A program made the translations under genes and the position numbers. A stretch of DNA of 64,000 nucleotides, taken from Leptodontidium sp. MPI-SDFR-AT-0119 (taxonomy: Eukaryota > Ascomycota > Leotiomycetes > Helotiales > Leptodontidiaceae). Shown here piece by piece: positions 55,461 to 64,000 of the stretch. Within the stretch, counting starts at the first letter, position 1; the number at the start of each line of letters is the position of its first letter. The notes under the pieces were generated by a model. It was given only the letters and a program-made list of their open reading frames with translations. It was not told the DNA's origin and made no database searches. The stretch is taken from positions 2,356,001-2,420,000 of the forward strand of contig JAHLEZ010000014.1 in the NCBI GenBank assembly GCA_020726505.1, written 5' to 3'.

Positions 55461-56519
55461 CCACGTCAGCGACGTCCTTGGAACAGCTCTTGTCTGTGAG
55501 CAGGTCCAATTTTCTAAGCAGTACGTTACTGACATTCGCGGCATCCGCTCTTAGATTGTGACTGGAGGAACGAGGATCTCAAGTGGATAGTTGCACTGGC
55601 GGCAGTCACAACCCACCGAGGTTGGCGTTATAAATAGGGTCAAATTTGCTACATGCCTTGCTGCTAATTCACATGTTATATAATGACTGCAAGACAGTAG
55701 ACTATCTTGGGCATTGTGTAAAGTACTTTTGATCGGAATTTCGTGACTTGTGATTAAGTGCAAAGGCATGCAGATGTCGCCTTAGAGTTCTGCTCGAGCT
55801 TGATCACTGTCGAGAATACCAGAGAGCCGACGTGCCTCCAACACCGCAATGATACAAATTATAGAAGAGCAGTTCGGACTTGTTCTGACACGGTTCTCTG
55901 AGAGCGCGGCCATTGAAAAGACTCGAGAGACTCCTGGACGAACTGGCGCTGCAAGCGGTCGTCAGCTTGAAAGTAGTTTCTTCGACTTTAGAGTACCAAT
56001 CATTCGAAGCATCGCTCCATGAGGACTCCGCAATGTGAAGTCTCTCGGCTACAAACTTTTCCCCTAGAAATCTGCCAGGCAGGACTTCAGCTACAGAAAG
56101 TGGCGATGTTCTCCCAGGTCCAGAGAATTGTGTCTACTGTGCGTTTGTTGTGTTGTACTGTGTATACTGTTACCGTATCTAGGATCTGGGTGGTCCAATT
56201 GAGGCTGTAGTAGGAAAATCATAGTTAATGATTGTCAACAAAGACTGAGCTATAAGTGGGCAAACGGACGGTTAACGTAAAGTTCTGGATTGAAGCATGC
56301 TGTTTCACACAGAAGTCTCACTGGGAGACATGCAACCGCAATGATAATCATTGCAACTCATCTGATGGCCCGACATAAAATCCCTTTACCATCTCACCAA
56401 GATTTGCCTGTACATATGTACTCCAAAGAGCCTAAATATATTTGAACGCAGTCCTCCAGTTCACCCATCCACCTTCGCTCAAGAGCCTAACAGATCCATT
56501 TCCTAAAGCCGTTCCTCAT
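55461..56519. other. Intergenic region, no gene seen
   Basis: About 1.06 kb between the captain-like relic and the GT61 stop codon. Short ORFs on both strands (for example 56019-56210 +) have no recognisable content. The right end should include the GT61 3' untranslated region. Confidence 0.6.
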
Positions 56520-58031
56520 TCACACAATATCAAAACTCCTATATCCCTTGTTATACAACGTCTTGACGGCAACCTTCATAACCTCTATAAATTTCTCCTT
56601 CCCAACGTATATATCTTCTTTATGCCAGTCCTGACGATTCTTCCCTTCCTCCGCCAATCGAGCATCCGCATGAGCGCTGAGGTACGTATCGCCCACCAAC
56701 CCCGCCAGATTTCGAAATCCCTTATAATTCAACGTGTCCGGCAAAAGTTCGACCATCACGGAACCTTCACGGAGGAACATCCCGTGCGTAAGTCCCGCGC
56801 CGTGAACGCCGACCAGTATATCTGTGTCGCGGACGATCTTAAGCTGTTCTCCGAAGGTCATGGCTGCAAAATCGATCGACTGAGTCTTCAGATGCGGAAT
56901 CACCGTTTTCAGCTCTTCGAGATAGAGTTCGGCGTCGATCAGTCGTCGAGATTCCTTTCGATCAATATAAGTGAGGACGAGATCTCCTTGATGTGGAGCC
57001 CACACATCGATTTTGTAGAAATTCAAGATGCGATGTGTGAAGGTGTGCAATAGCTCGGATTTCTCGCAAGGATGGGCTTCCCAGTCTCCTTGCCAGAGAG
57101 GATTGCTTGCTCCGGCGAGGGGGAGAATGATATTCTCGACTTTCTTTTCGGCGGGGTAGTCTGCGATTCTGATGATGGGTTTTTTGGCGAACATGGTCCA
57201 CATTTCGTAGTAGGGTCCATCGTCTTGGTCATCTAGGATGAGGATCTGGGTATTCTCCGCATCTTCAACGGTGAAGAAGGGCTTGCCTGTATCGGGATCG
57301 CTTGTGGTGCGAAGGACATCGAGGCTCATAATCAACGACCATATCTCCATCAAGCAATGCCATGGATTCCATGCCCCTTCTCGTTTGAGCAAGATGGTGA
57401 AGTTTGGTGTTGGACTTGAGCCTTCGACGTTGTTATGCAGCTGAACCGCACTATCATACAACACCTTGGGTCCTGTGCCATACCAGTAGGAGCTCAGCGA
57501 TGATAGACCTGGAATCCCTCGATCCGTTTCGCTGGCAGTCAAGGTTCTTTGCTCGCAGCCCAGCTTGAACTTCTTGTCTGCAGGGTCGTAAACTGCAGAC
57601 TTTCCAAGACAAAACATATCCACCCTTGGATCGGATGCCGCCGTCTTGCTGTGAAAGCACGTCATGTTAGTCTGGGAGTTGGGTGTGCAGTATCCGGTGG
57701 AACTGTCGTGTAGGTTCTCCAAGTACTTTCGTCCATATCGGTCTTGACAAAATGGGGTATCAAATGGCTGAAGGTTATATTCTGGAAGTGAGTCCAAGCC
57801 CAACCTTTCCTCTTCCTCATTTTTGAGATCAGGTTGGTCATCAGAGTCGGTATTGTTATTAAAGTTACCTAGAGATACATGTTTCCATTCCGGCAAGTAG
57901 TCGCGGACAGAAGAGTTTGGTGGCCATTTGTACAGTGAGAAGATCGCGGTGAGAAGTACAACAACAACAACAAACAAAATCGGTGTCAGCCGCCGTCGAG
58001 AGATGCTCCAGGGAACCATTGTCGCAGTCAT
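56520..58031 (-). CDS. GT61-family glycosyltransferase (DUF563), type II membrane protein
   Basis: Single exon, 503 residues from the ATG at 58031. The open frame extends upstream to 58703 without a credible protein, and the chosen ATG gives a short cytoplasmic tail, basic residues (SRRR), then a signal anchor PILFVVVVVLLTAIFSLY (about residues 14-31). The lumenal domain has the DUF563 hallmarks: WHCLMEIWS near the middle, FGEQLKIVRDTDILVGVHGAGLTHGMFL (VHGAGLTH about residues 409-416) and VELLPDT. GT61 enzymes use nucleotide sugars in the Golgi or ER; members include xylosyl-, arabinosyl- and EGF-domain O-GlcNAc transferases, so the donor and acceptor here are unknown. Intact. Confidence 0.88.
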   Translation of the reverse strand: MTATMVPWSISRRRLTPILFVVVVVLLTAIFSLYKWPPNSSVRDYLPEWKHVSLGNFNNNTDSDDQPDLKNEEEERLGLDSLPEYNLQPFDTPFCQDRYGRKYLENLHDSSTGYCTPNSQTNMTCFHSKTAASDPRVDMFCLGKSAVYDPADKKFKLGCEQRTLTASETDRGIPGLSSLSSYWYGTGPKVLYDSAVQLHNNVEGSSPTPNFTILLKREGAWNPWHCLMEIWSLIMSLDVLRTTSDPDTGKPFFTVEDAENTQILILDDQDDGPYYEMWTMFAKKPIIRIADYPAEKKVENIILPLAGASNPLWQGDWEAHPCEKSELLHTFTHRILNFYKIDVWAPHQGDLVLTYIDRKESRRLIDAELYLEELKTVIPHLKTQSIDFAAMTFGEQLKIVRDTDILVGVHGAGLTHGMFLREGSVMVELLPDTLNYKGFRNLAGLVGDTYLSAHADARLAEEGKNRQDWHKEDIYVGKEKFIEVMKVAVKTLYNKGYRSFDIV

Positions 58032-59379
58032 TTCAAGCCTGAAGAAAGGGCCAGAAATACTTTCGACAGTCGTGGGGAAGTGAAAATAAACACACCACGG
58101 GCGGCGGTAAGAACTCCATGATCCACCCACCACCTGATTGCGTAGTCGGATGTTTAGCGCTATCGAGATGCTCCGTGCAGGGGGGATTTCACATCCTACC
58201 GCCTGGGCTGGCATGATGGCTGGCAGGAAGGGAGAGCCTCTTTGCGATTGGTCAGGATTCGACCACGCACCAACCGAGTCCCACACGGGGAACGGAAAGA
58301 CGAACCCCAACCTGGAAAAGCAAATTTTCCTCCATGCATTAGAGGGGCAGCCAGAGATCACAAGTATGTGCGCCGCTCTGCCAATCACGATGAGCTTCTG
58401 CCAGGAAAGCCGCGCGCGCACGAGAGCGTCAAATGAAACATCTGGCGCGGGCAAGGTTTGAAGGTTATGGGTACTAGACGCAGAAGAGCGAAGTCCGTTT
58501 TTAGCAGGTGAGTTGACATCTCTTGGCCCTAGGTATTCTCTCAGGATCACCCCTGCATCTAGTTTTGTTTCGTGATTGAACCCCAATCTACACGACTTCG
58601 GCGCTTTGCAGCTGCGCTGAATTGCAGCCAATTTCCCCCGAGTGAGTGAGTGTTTGAGGTTTGCATAGTTCGGGTCGATCAGTCCTGTACGACTCCGTAG
58701 CAATCATCTCGAGGTGAGCGAGGATGCCGTACTATTTCGACGAAATGATGAGAATGTCGCAGGTCCAGAATCCAGCGCTTGTGTGCATACCGAATGATCC
58801 TCGGGATTTCGGAAGCATCAGCTGCTCATGAGGGGAAACTGATCCTTTCGAGCCATTCGCCTTTGGATCCTTCCAGTCCCACGCCAACACACCATCTTGG
58901 CTTCTGAAGATGGCAACGATCTTCCAAAGTCAGTTGGTTGAAGTGTGCTAGGTAAGATTTACCTAGATATGTTAAGCCTGGTCGCAACGAGTAGGTTGGT
59001 TATTCTTTCACTGCCAGCACTTGAATAGTTAGTCCGTGGGAAGGTGCATACCTACATCAAAGGAGTTTGAATGACATGGAAAGTGTATTACAACAGAAGA
59101 CGCGGGCCGCTTGGCGCCCACCGCTCCCCTGTTTGCATCATCTGAGAACCAATGTCAGACCCTTTCTTGCGCTGATGAAGCTCTCCTGCATGGCAGCTGC
59201 GGCTCAGGCTATACGATTGGCACGATTGGCAAGTGCCAGATACTGCACTCTCTTTGTCCAACATCTGCTCCAACATTTACTTTCATAGAGGCTTTAGGGC
59301 CCACCATCTGATGTTCATATCTTTGTGCCACTGCTTCGTTTCTTCTATTAAACGTGGGAACCACTGGTCGACTCTCGAT
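58032..59379. other. Divergent intergenic region between GT61 (-) and the aspartic-fold protein gene (+)
   Basis: About 1.35 kb containing both promoters. The open frame on the minus strand through 58703 and short plus-strand ORFs show no domain. Nothing else supported. Confidence 0.6.
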
Positions 59380-61164
59380 ATGGCGGTTGCTGCACAGAAG
59401 CAACAACTTCCACCCGCCTCTCAAAGCAAGCTCTTTACCATATTCTATTACATATCTCTCGTTTCAGCAAGTTGTGCTCCATCTCCTATACCGATTCGAA
59501 TCGGAAATGTCACGCTCTCAAACAGCGAAACCGCGCGCGGACTAGACATCTCTGTTGGTACTCCAGCACAACCTTTCGCATTCCTGCCTCAGTGGTAAGA
59601 CCTTTACAAAGAGCTCGCTTCATATTCGCTCTACGTACTCACGGTTTCCTAGGCCATTAAATAATACGTTTGTATATGGCACGAGCGGTTTCTGCAGCAC
59701 CGGTTGGACATCAGCAGCATGTGTCACATTTCGAGGGGGGCAATACGATCAACTGGGATCGAAAACCCGTGGCATTGCCAGCACAAATGCATATCCAGCT
59801 GATGCTTCGCCGTATCCTCAATGCAACTACGTTACCGACAACTTTACCTTAAGCTCCAATATCACATTGGGAAATTTCCCTATCGGAATAGCACAAGCAG
59901 ATTGGGGAACACAAGGATACTTCCCCCAGATGGCGTTGGGATTGGGCTCGAATTCAACTGTTTTGAACACCCTGAAATCCACGGGGCAAATCGCCTCTCG
60001 CTCATGGAGCATGTTCTGGGGCCGCACAGGAGCGACAGCAAACACCCAACTTGATGGCAACTTCGTTTTTGGGGGCTATGATCGTGCGAAAGTTATTGGC
60101 CCGAACTATACGAGAAGCTTGAGCACTTCGAAAACTGCCTGTACGACAGAACTCCTTGTCACCATTACCGACATGATCCTCAATTTCCCTAACGGGACCG
60201 ACGCAAGTTTATTCGGCGGTGCTCAATCATCAGCGCTTGCTGCATGTATTGTCCCGACTTATCCTGTATTAATGACAATCCCAACGAATCCATATTTCGA
60301 CACTTTTGAGTTTACCACGGGAGAGAGTCTACCTGGGCGGTCGCTTGGCTTGTATTATTACGGCATGTTATATGGTACCGGCACAGGATCTACCCCGTAC
60401 GTGCCCACCTGACTTTGGAAAACACAACTTGTAGCTTACACTCTTCTAGATACGGAGGCGATCTAACGATTAAGCTGGACTCCGGCCTATCCGTTCGCGT
60501 CCCCAACGACCAACTCGTCGTTCCCGATGTTTCAATCGATCCCACGAGCGGAGCCCTCATTGCAAACGCCTCTACCCCAGAATTAGTCCTCAACGCAATT
60601 CAATCAGTGAACGCCAACGACTTGCCTCAATTAGGTCGCCAATTCCTCACAGCCGCCTATCTGATGGTCAATCAGGATGCGAACCAGTTCACGCTGTGGG
60701 AAGCGAATCCGACAGCCAATGAGGATTTGGTGGCCGTTGATGTCAATAATGGAGTTGTGAACAGTTTTTGTGCTGCAAGTGCCGCTTCTTCATCGACAGC
60801 GTCGGCAAAGCCCGGAGTTGCTACGAGTACTGGGCCAGCTCAGAATAACTCAGACGGATTATCTTCTGGGGCCATCGCCGGCATCGCAGCGGGAAGCATC
60901 GCAGTCATCGCTGGTATTGTCGGATTCTTGATCTTCTTCCTCATCAAAAGAAGAAAAGCTGGATCAGACTCCTATGCAACTCGATTCAGTTTCATGAAGA
61001 AACAAGAGGATCCGGGGGCTAGTCCGCCAACACATGTTCTGCAGTATATTGACCATTACAAAGCGGAACTGGAGAGTGGTCCGGTGCCTTGTGGGACACG
61101 TGCGCAAGAGAAGCATGAAGTCGATGGGCGTCCAACTGTGTCATCGCCTGCAGAGTTAGCTTAG
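59380..61164 (+). CDS. Aspartic-protease-fold membrane protein, probably catalytically inactive
   Basis: Three exons, join(59380..59594, 59653..60396, 60450..61164), 557 residues. Introns are 58 bp (GTAAGA...TAG) and 53 bp (GTACGT...TAG). The N-terminus has a hydrophobic signal segment (LFTIFYYISLVSASC). The ectodomain has the pepsin-like pattern DISVGTPAQPFAFLPQW, then FVYGTSGFCSTGW, FVFGGYD and GGDLTIKLDSGLSVRVP. The usual first catalytic D-T-G after the VGTPxQ strand is not seen (LPQW instead); a DSG occurs in the second lobe. Near the C-terminus a Ser/Ala-rich stalk is followed by a membrane span (GAIAGIAAGSIAVIAGIVGF) with KRRKAG on the inner side. Likely a wall- or plasma-membrane-anchored surface protein; ligand unknown. 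Confidence 0.82.
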
Positions 61165-61802
61165 ATGTCATGTATGGATCTTGTTAAGGCTGAGTTGATA
61201 CAACGTATGTACCTCATTGCAGATAATCCCTCATATGTCACATAGGCCTAGTGTCGGAGTCTCGGTTGGTAAATTGGGGTTTAAATAAATGTTAGTTTCT
61301 GTCTCGTACTCAGATCAATTTCGCGCCAAGCTCTCGCTTCACTTTGATTTTCTCCTTTATACAGTGAAACGGTTAGCAGGCTGCTGTTTTCGGGGGTTTT
61401 GGTCGCAGTTTTTGGGGGTCTGGTAACCAAATTCCACACCCCATCTCCCTCCACCACGCACCTCGATCCAGGTACCGTGGACCGTGCACTCAGAGAGCAT
61501 CACCTCTTCTTCTCGTCTCACTCAATACTTCTTCTTCCCTTCGCACTCCCCACCTGGCAGCCCCCCGAATCTTGCGGGTACCAGAAACAGTTCATTGTGA
61601 TCGACTCTGACCTAAGTATAAAGGGCTGGCACCTCCTTTCGTACCCTCCTTCGTTCTTATCGCGCACTCCCAAACCAACATTCTCTCCCTCCTCTCGACA
61701 TCCCCCGTTTCAGTCCCTTCTCTTCTTCGTCTCTTTGTCTCTTCTTCTTCGTCTCTTCTTCGTCTCTTCTTCACACAGCCTCTTCTCCCCGCACATGTGT
61801 CT
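61165..61802. other. Intergenic region with pyrimidine-rich tract
   Basis: Contains the 3' end of the aspartic-fold gene and a strongly C+T-rich stretch at about 61660-61790, with repeated cttcttcgtctc units (61722-61772). A long pyrimidine tract just before a start codon is common in fungal promoters, here for the captain-like gene. The plus ORF 61399-61899 is low-complexity and not credible. Confidence 0.6.
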
Positions 61803-63218
61803 ATGCCTCGAGCGAGATATAGTGAAGATGTGCCGACACTCGACGATGAAAGCACCTCCGATTCCGACACGGACAGCTTGTTCGATGATACCGACCTAGA
61901 CAGTCTCCTAGCTCAGGAGGATAGTGACGACGATGACGATCTTTTCGACGATGAAGTACGACATCCTCCAGGGCACTACCGCGCCAACGCTACCAACGCT
62001 ACAAACCTCGATGTGCAGCGTCTCCGACAAAAGCGATACAGCCCCAAGACGCAGATTTAGCTTAACCGGGCGAAGGAGCATTATAATTAGTATAAGTAAT
62101 ATTTATCTTACTTACATTAAAGGGATTTGACTGACCTATGTTTCGCATTCAAATACTGCACTTTCTAGACCTAAGATCCGGCGAAATACTACGACGAAAT
62201 CTCGCCCTAATTTATCTACGGCTTCTTGAGCTAAGTATGCGATTAACGACGAGGGAAAGGTAGCTAGAGGCGGCCAGGAATCAAATACGCAAGCTTGCTA
62301 GAGACATTCTAAAAGTGCTACCTAATAGTATATAAGATTAAAACTGGGAGGAAGATTGATCCTATGATCTAAGTGAATGGTCAAGACGTTAGCCTTCGCA
62401 CGCCTTTTTAGGGTTGTGGTTTATGCTAACGAGATCCTTAAGTCGTCAAGATCGTAGCAGTAGAAAAGGACCTCGATTTCACAAAGCGGCCGAGTGCGAC
62501 TATATATACGGAGGATTTAGCTAAATTCGCGCGAGTTCTTCTAGCTACGACCGAGATGACTTTTGACATGGGATAGCTCCGAATGTAACTCGTCTTATTC
62601 TGTCAGCTTACAGGTATCACAGGCAATCGACCGGAGGCTCTAGTTGAGCTTTAGTATCGACACTTGAAGTTGACCTTGATTCGAGATCCCGACGGAGGTA
62701 GTCATCCTCGTCTTTTTATTGAACTAACGCCCGAGTTCACGAAACGATATCTCGGCTTAAAAGATATATACGTTCCCTTCCTTCGCCTCTAGTTACCCTA
62801 ATTTATTTTATTGACTTGTGCTAGGAACTAATTCAAAATTCCCGAGATTATTTACGATTTAACCCTTATACTCAGCCTGCACGTCTTTCTCCTCGGCATA
62901 CTATTTAAGGCTCGCGCATTTAAGTCTCTAAGTATTAATTGTTCGGAAAGGTTATACAGCCTCAAATTCCTCAAGGGACTTAATAAGTAGCCACTGCCGC
63001 TACGAGACGAGATAAACGACGAGTTTATCTTTTGTGAGGCGGTTCGTGAAGCACAAGGCGTTCGTATTACTCGCGAGCTACAGCTCTTATCTAAGTCAGT
63101 ATAATACTAAATAAAGATAGGCGGCGAGATCACCGACTTTGGTTAAGTATTAAAGCCTTATAACCTCCGAGATAATATAACTAAAGGGCTAAATAAAAGT
63201 CATAAGTGCTTGATCCTC
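61803..63218 (+). pseudogene. DUF3435 (Starship captain-like) relic, N-terminal half, RIP-mutated
   Basis: Starts at the ATG at 61803 (MPRARYSEDVPTLDDES), an acidic N-terminus, then LDVQRLRQKRYSPKTQ, a DUF3435 signature (62006-62053). From about 62055 on, the frame is full of stops: GKGS-RRPGIKYASLLETF (about 62260), ATIYTEDLAKFARVLLATTEMT, LTGITGNRPEALVEL, LIRDPDGGSHPRLFIELTPEFTKRYLGLKD, IPEIIYDLTLILSLHVFLLGILF, and KPYNLRDNITKGLN (about 63150). The RPEAL segment corresponds to the core-recombinase Arg region. The C-terminal half, including the expected Arg-His/Tyr end, is missing; the sequence ends at an insertion at 63225. Complementary in content to the relic at 54.3-55.5 kb. Confidence 0.8.
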
Positions 63219-63224
63219 TATTAC

Positions 63225-63402
63225 TGTTGGTCCACAGGTCCCTACATGAGTATACTTCGGTCTGGAAAAGGGGGTGCGGGTCAGAGTCAGGGGTCAGAGC
63301 TTAGCCGGACTGGTTTCGGTGGAGATTCGGTGGGGTTTCGCAGTATATAGTCTAGCTCTCCTCGCACTCTCTTAGAACTACACAGATTTTGAACCATACA
63401 TT
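63225..63402. mobile_element. Possible small insertion (178 bp) with TATTAC repeats
   Basis: A block of normal base composition, starting TGTTGGTCC, with a TATA-like agtatatag near 63340, flanked by 6-bp repeats TATTAC at 63219-63224 and 63403-63408. The right end is ATT rather than CA, so it is not a standard solo LTR. It separates the decayed captain-like gene from the element C LTR. Confidence 0.4.
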
Positions 63403-63422
63403 TATTACTCTGTCGCCATACT

Positions 63423-63724
63423 TGTTACGACCTACGATGCACCTCGTATTCTAACCGACACAGGCTCGTAGCATCGCTGGCTATGCGACGGCGCTAGGCC
63501 TAATAGGGAAGACTAAGTGGCGAGCCTGCGACATGTTAACGTGAATGGCACTCGACTACGCTAGGCCACATTAGGAGGGTCCTTCATGTATATATACTTG
63601 AGCCCTCCCTTGCGGAGAGCTCTCCTTTCCTCCTAGTCTTTTCTTCTCGATTCTGAGCGTAACTAGAGGCCTAAATACATAGCTAAAGTCAACTCGCCGT
63701 ATTAACCTCTTACTAGCCGTAATA
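63423..63724 (+). mobile_element. 5' LTR of another gypsy element C copy
   Basis: 302 bp, starting TGTTACGACCTACG and ending GCCGTAATA. It is less mutated than the copy at 13073-13657. Contains a TATATATAC box near 63588. The element runs off the right edge. Confidence 0.82.
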
Positions 63725-64000
63725 TAAAAAAAGACTAGCACCCTTTTACTATAAAGCGTTGTATCTTACCTAGTCTTGCGCCTTATTGACCTGCTCTTAT
63801 AACAAGTTAATAACGAGCCTTAACACCTTAGCCTATTCGACAGATAAGTACCTCTCTGCCCTCGTAGTAGACTGTCCTAGAGAAAGCTAAATATTTTCTC
63901 GCGATCAACCTGCCTTGCCGCAACTTGACGCGCGCCCCTGTTTCGAACGAATGTCTAATCAATAAATCGATCAACAACCTCAAACACGAACACCCCCTAA
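63725..64000 (+). mobile_element. Internal sequence of element C (continues beyond the window)
   Basis: Collinear with 13658-13920. The right-hand copy keeps CpA/TpG where the left has TpA (for example ctcaaacacgaa versus ctcaaatactt), showing the direction of decay. No ORF in this part. Confidence 0.75.

Noticed and set aside
56520..58703. 727-aa reading of the GT61 ORF
   Set aside because: The first 224 codons have no domain and precede the signal anchor; the ATG at 58031 gives a normal type II topology.
61399..61899. 166-aa plus ORF before the captain-like gene
   Set aside because: It arises from a Ser/Phe/Leu-coding pyrimidine tract, and the real frame (MPRARYSEDV) overlaps it.

Overview
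The window looks like nuclear DNA of a filamentous ascomycete. It has short spliced genes (introns of about 49-200 bp with GT donors and CTGAT/CTAAT branch-like motifs), fungal-type gene families, and a large block of AT-rich transposon sequence decayed by C-to-T/G-to-A transitions of the RIP (repeat-induced point mutation) type. The gene families suggest Leotiomycetes, but that is an inference and no marker gene settles it.

Left flank (1-11.8 kb), ordinary base composition. Two broken genes come first: an AAA-family ATPase (+) and a secreted serine carboxypeptidase S10 (-). A compact housekeeping cluster follows: a METTL2/Trm140-type tRNA m3C methyltransferase (-) and COQ10 (+) share a divergent promoter; the mitochondrial ribosomal protein bL34m (-) and an unrecognised K/E-rich protein (+) share another; and the CAAX protease Ste24 (-) ends the cluster. 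A 166-bp element with 41-bp perfect terminal inverted repeats marks the edge of the repeat block.

Repeat block (11.87-51.3 kb). This is a nest of LTR retrotransposons that can be peeled apart by LTR pairs and target-site duplications (TSDs). Element C (gypsy type, 302-bp LTR) carries a solo LTR inside its own 5' LTR and is split by copia element A (14087-50455). A is split twice: by gypsy D (21053-42138, minus strand, TSD AGTAC) and by copia B (42286-49921, minus strand, TSD TTAAT). D is split by gypsy E (27833-41465, minus strand, TSD ATAC), and E by a small non-autonomous LTR element (28426-29908, TSD TTTCT) whose two LTRs are identical. After the insertions are removed, A and B are both about 7.64 kb, lie in inverted orientation, and are collinear to within about 1 bp. 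Both carry, between pol and the 3' LTR, a spliced gene on the strand opposite to pol.

Right flank (51.3-64 kb). First come gene and transposon relics: a membrane-protein fragment, a LINE/Tad-like fragment, and the C-terminal half of a DUF3435-type (tyrosine recombinase, Starship 'captain'-like) gene. Next are two intact genes, a GT61 glycosyltransferase (-) and an aspartic-protease-fold membrane protein (+). The N-terminal half of a second DUF3435 gene follows, RIP-mutated except at its start. The window ends inside another copy of element C.

Most long stretches of 12-51 kb have no intact open reading frame. The short ORFs that can be drawn there are mostly shadows of decayed gag/pol.
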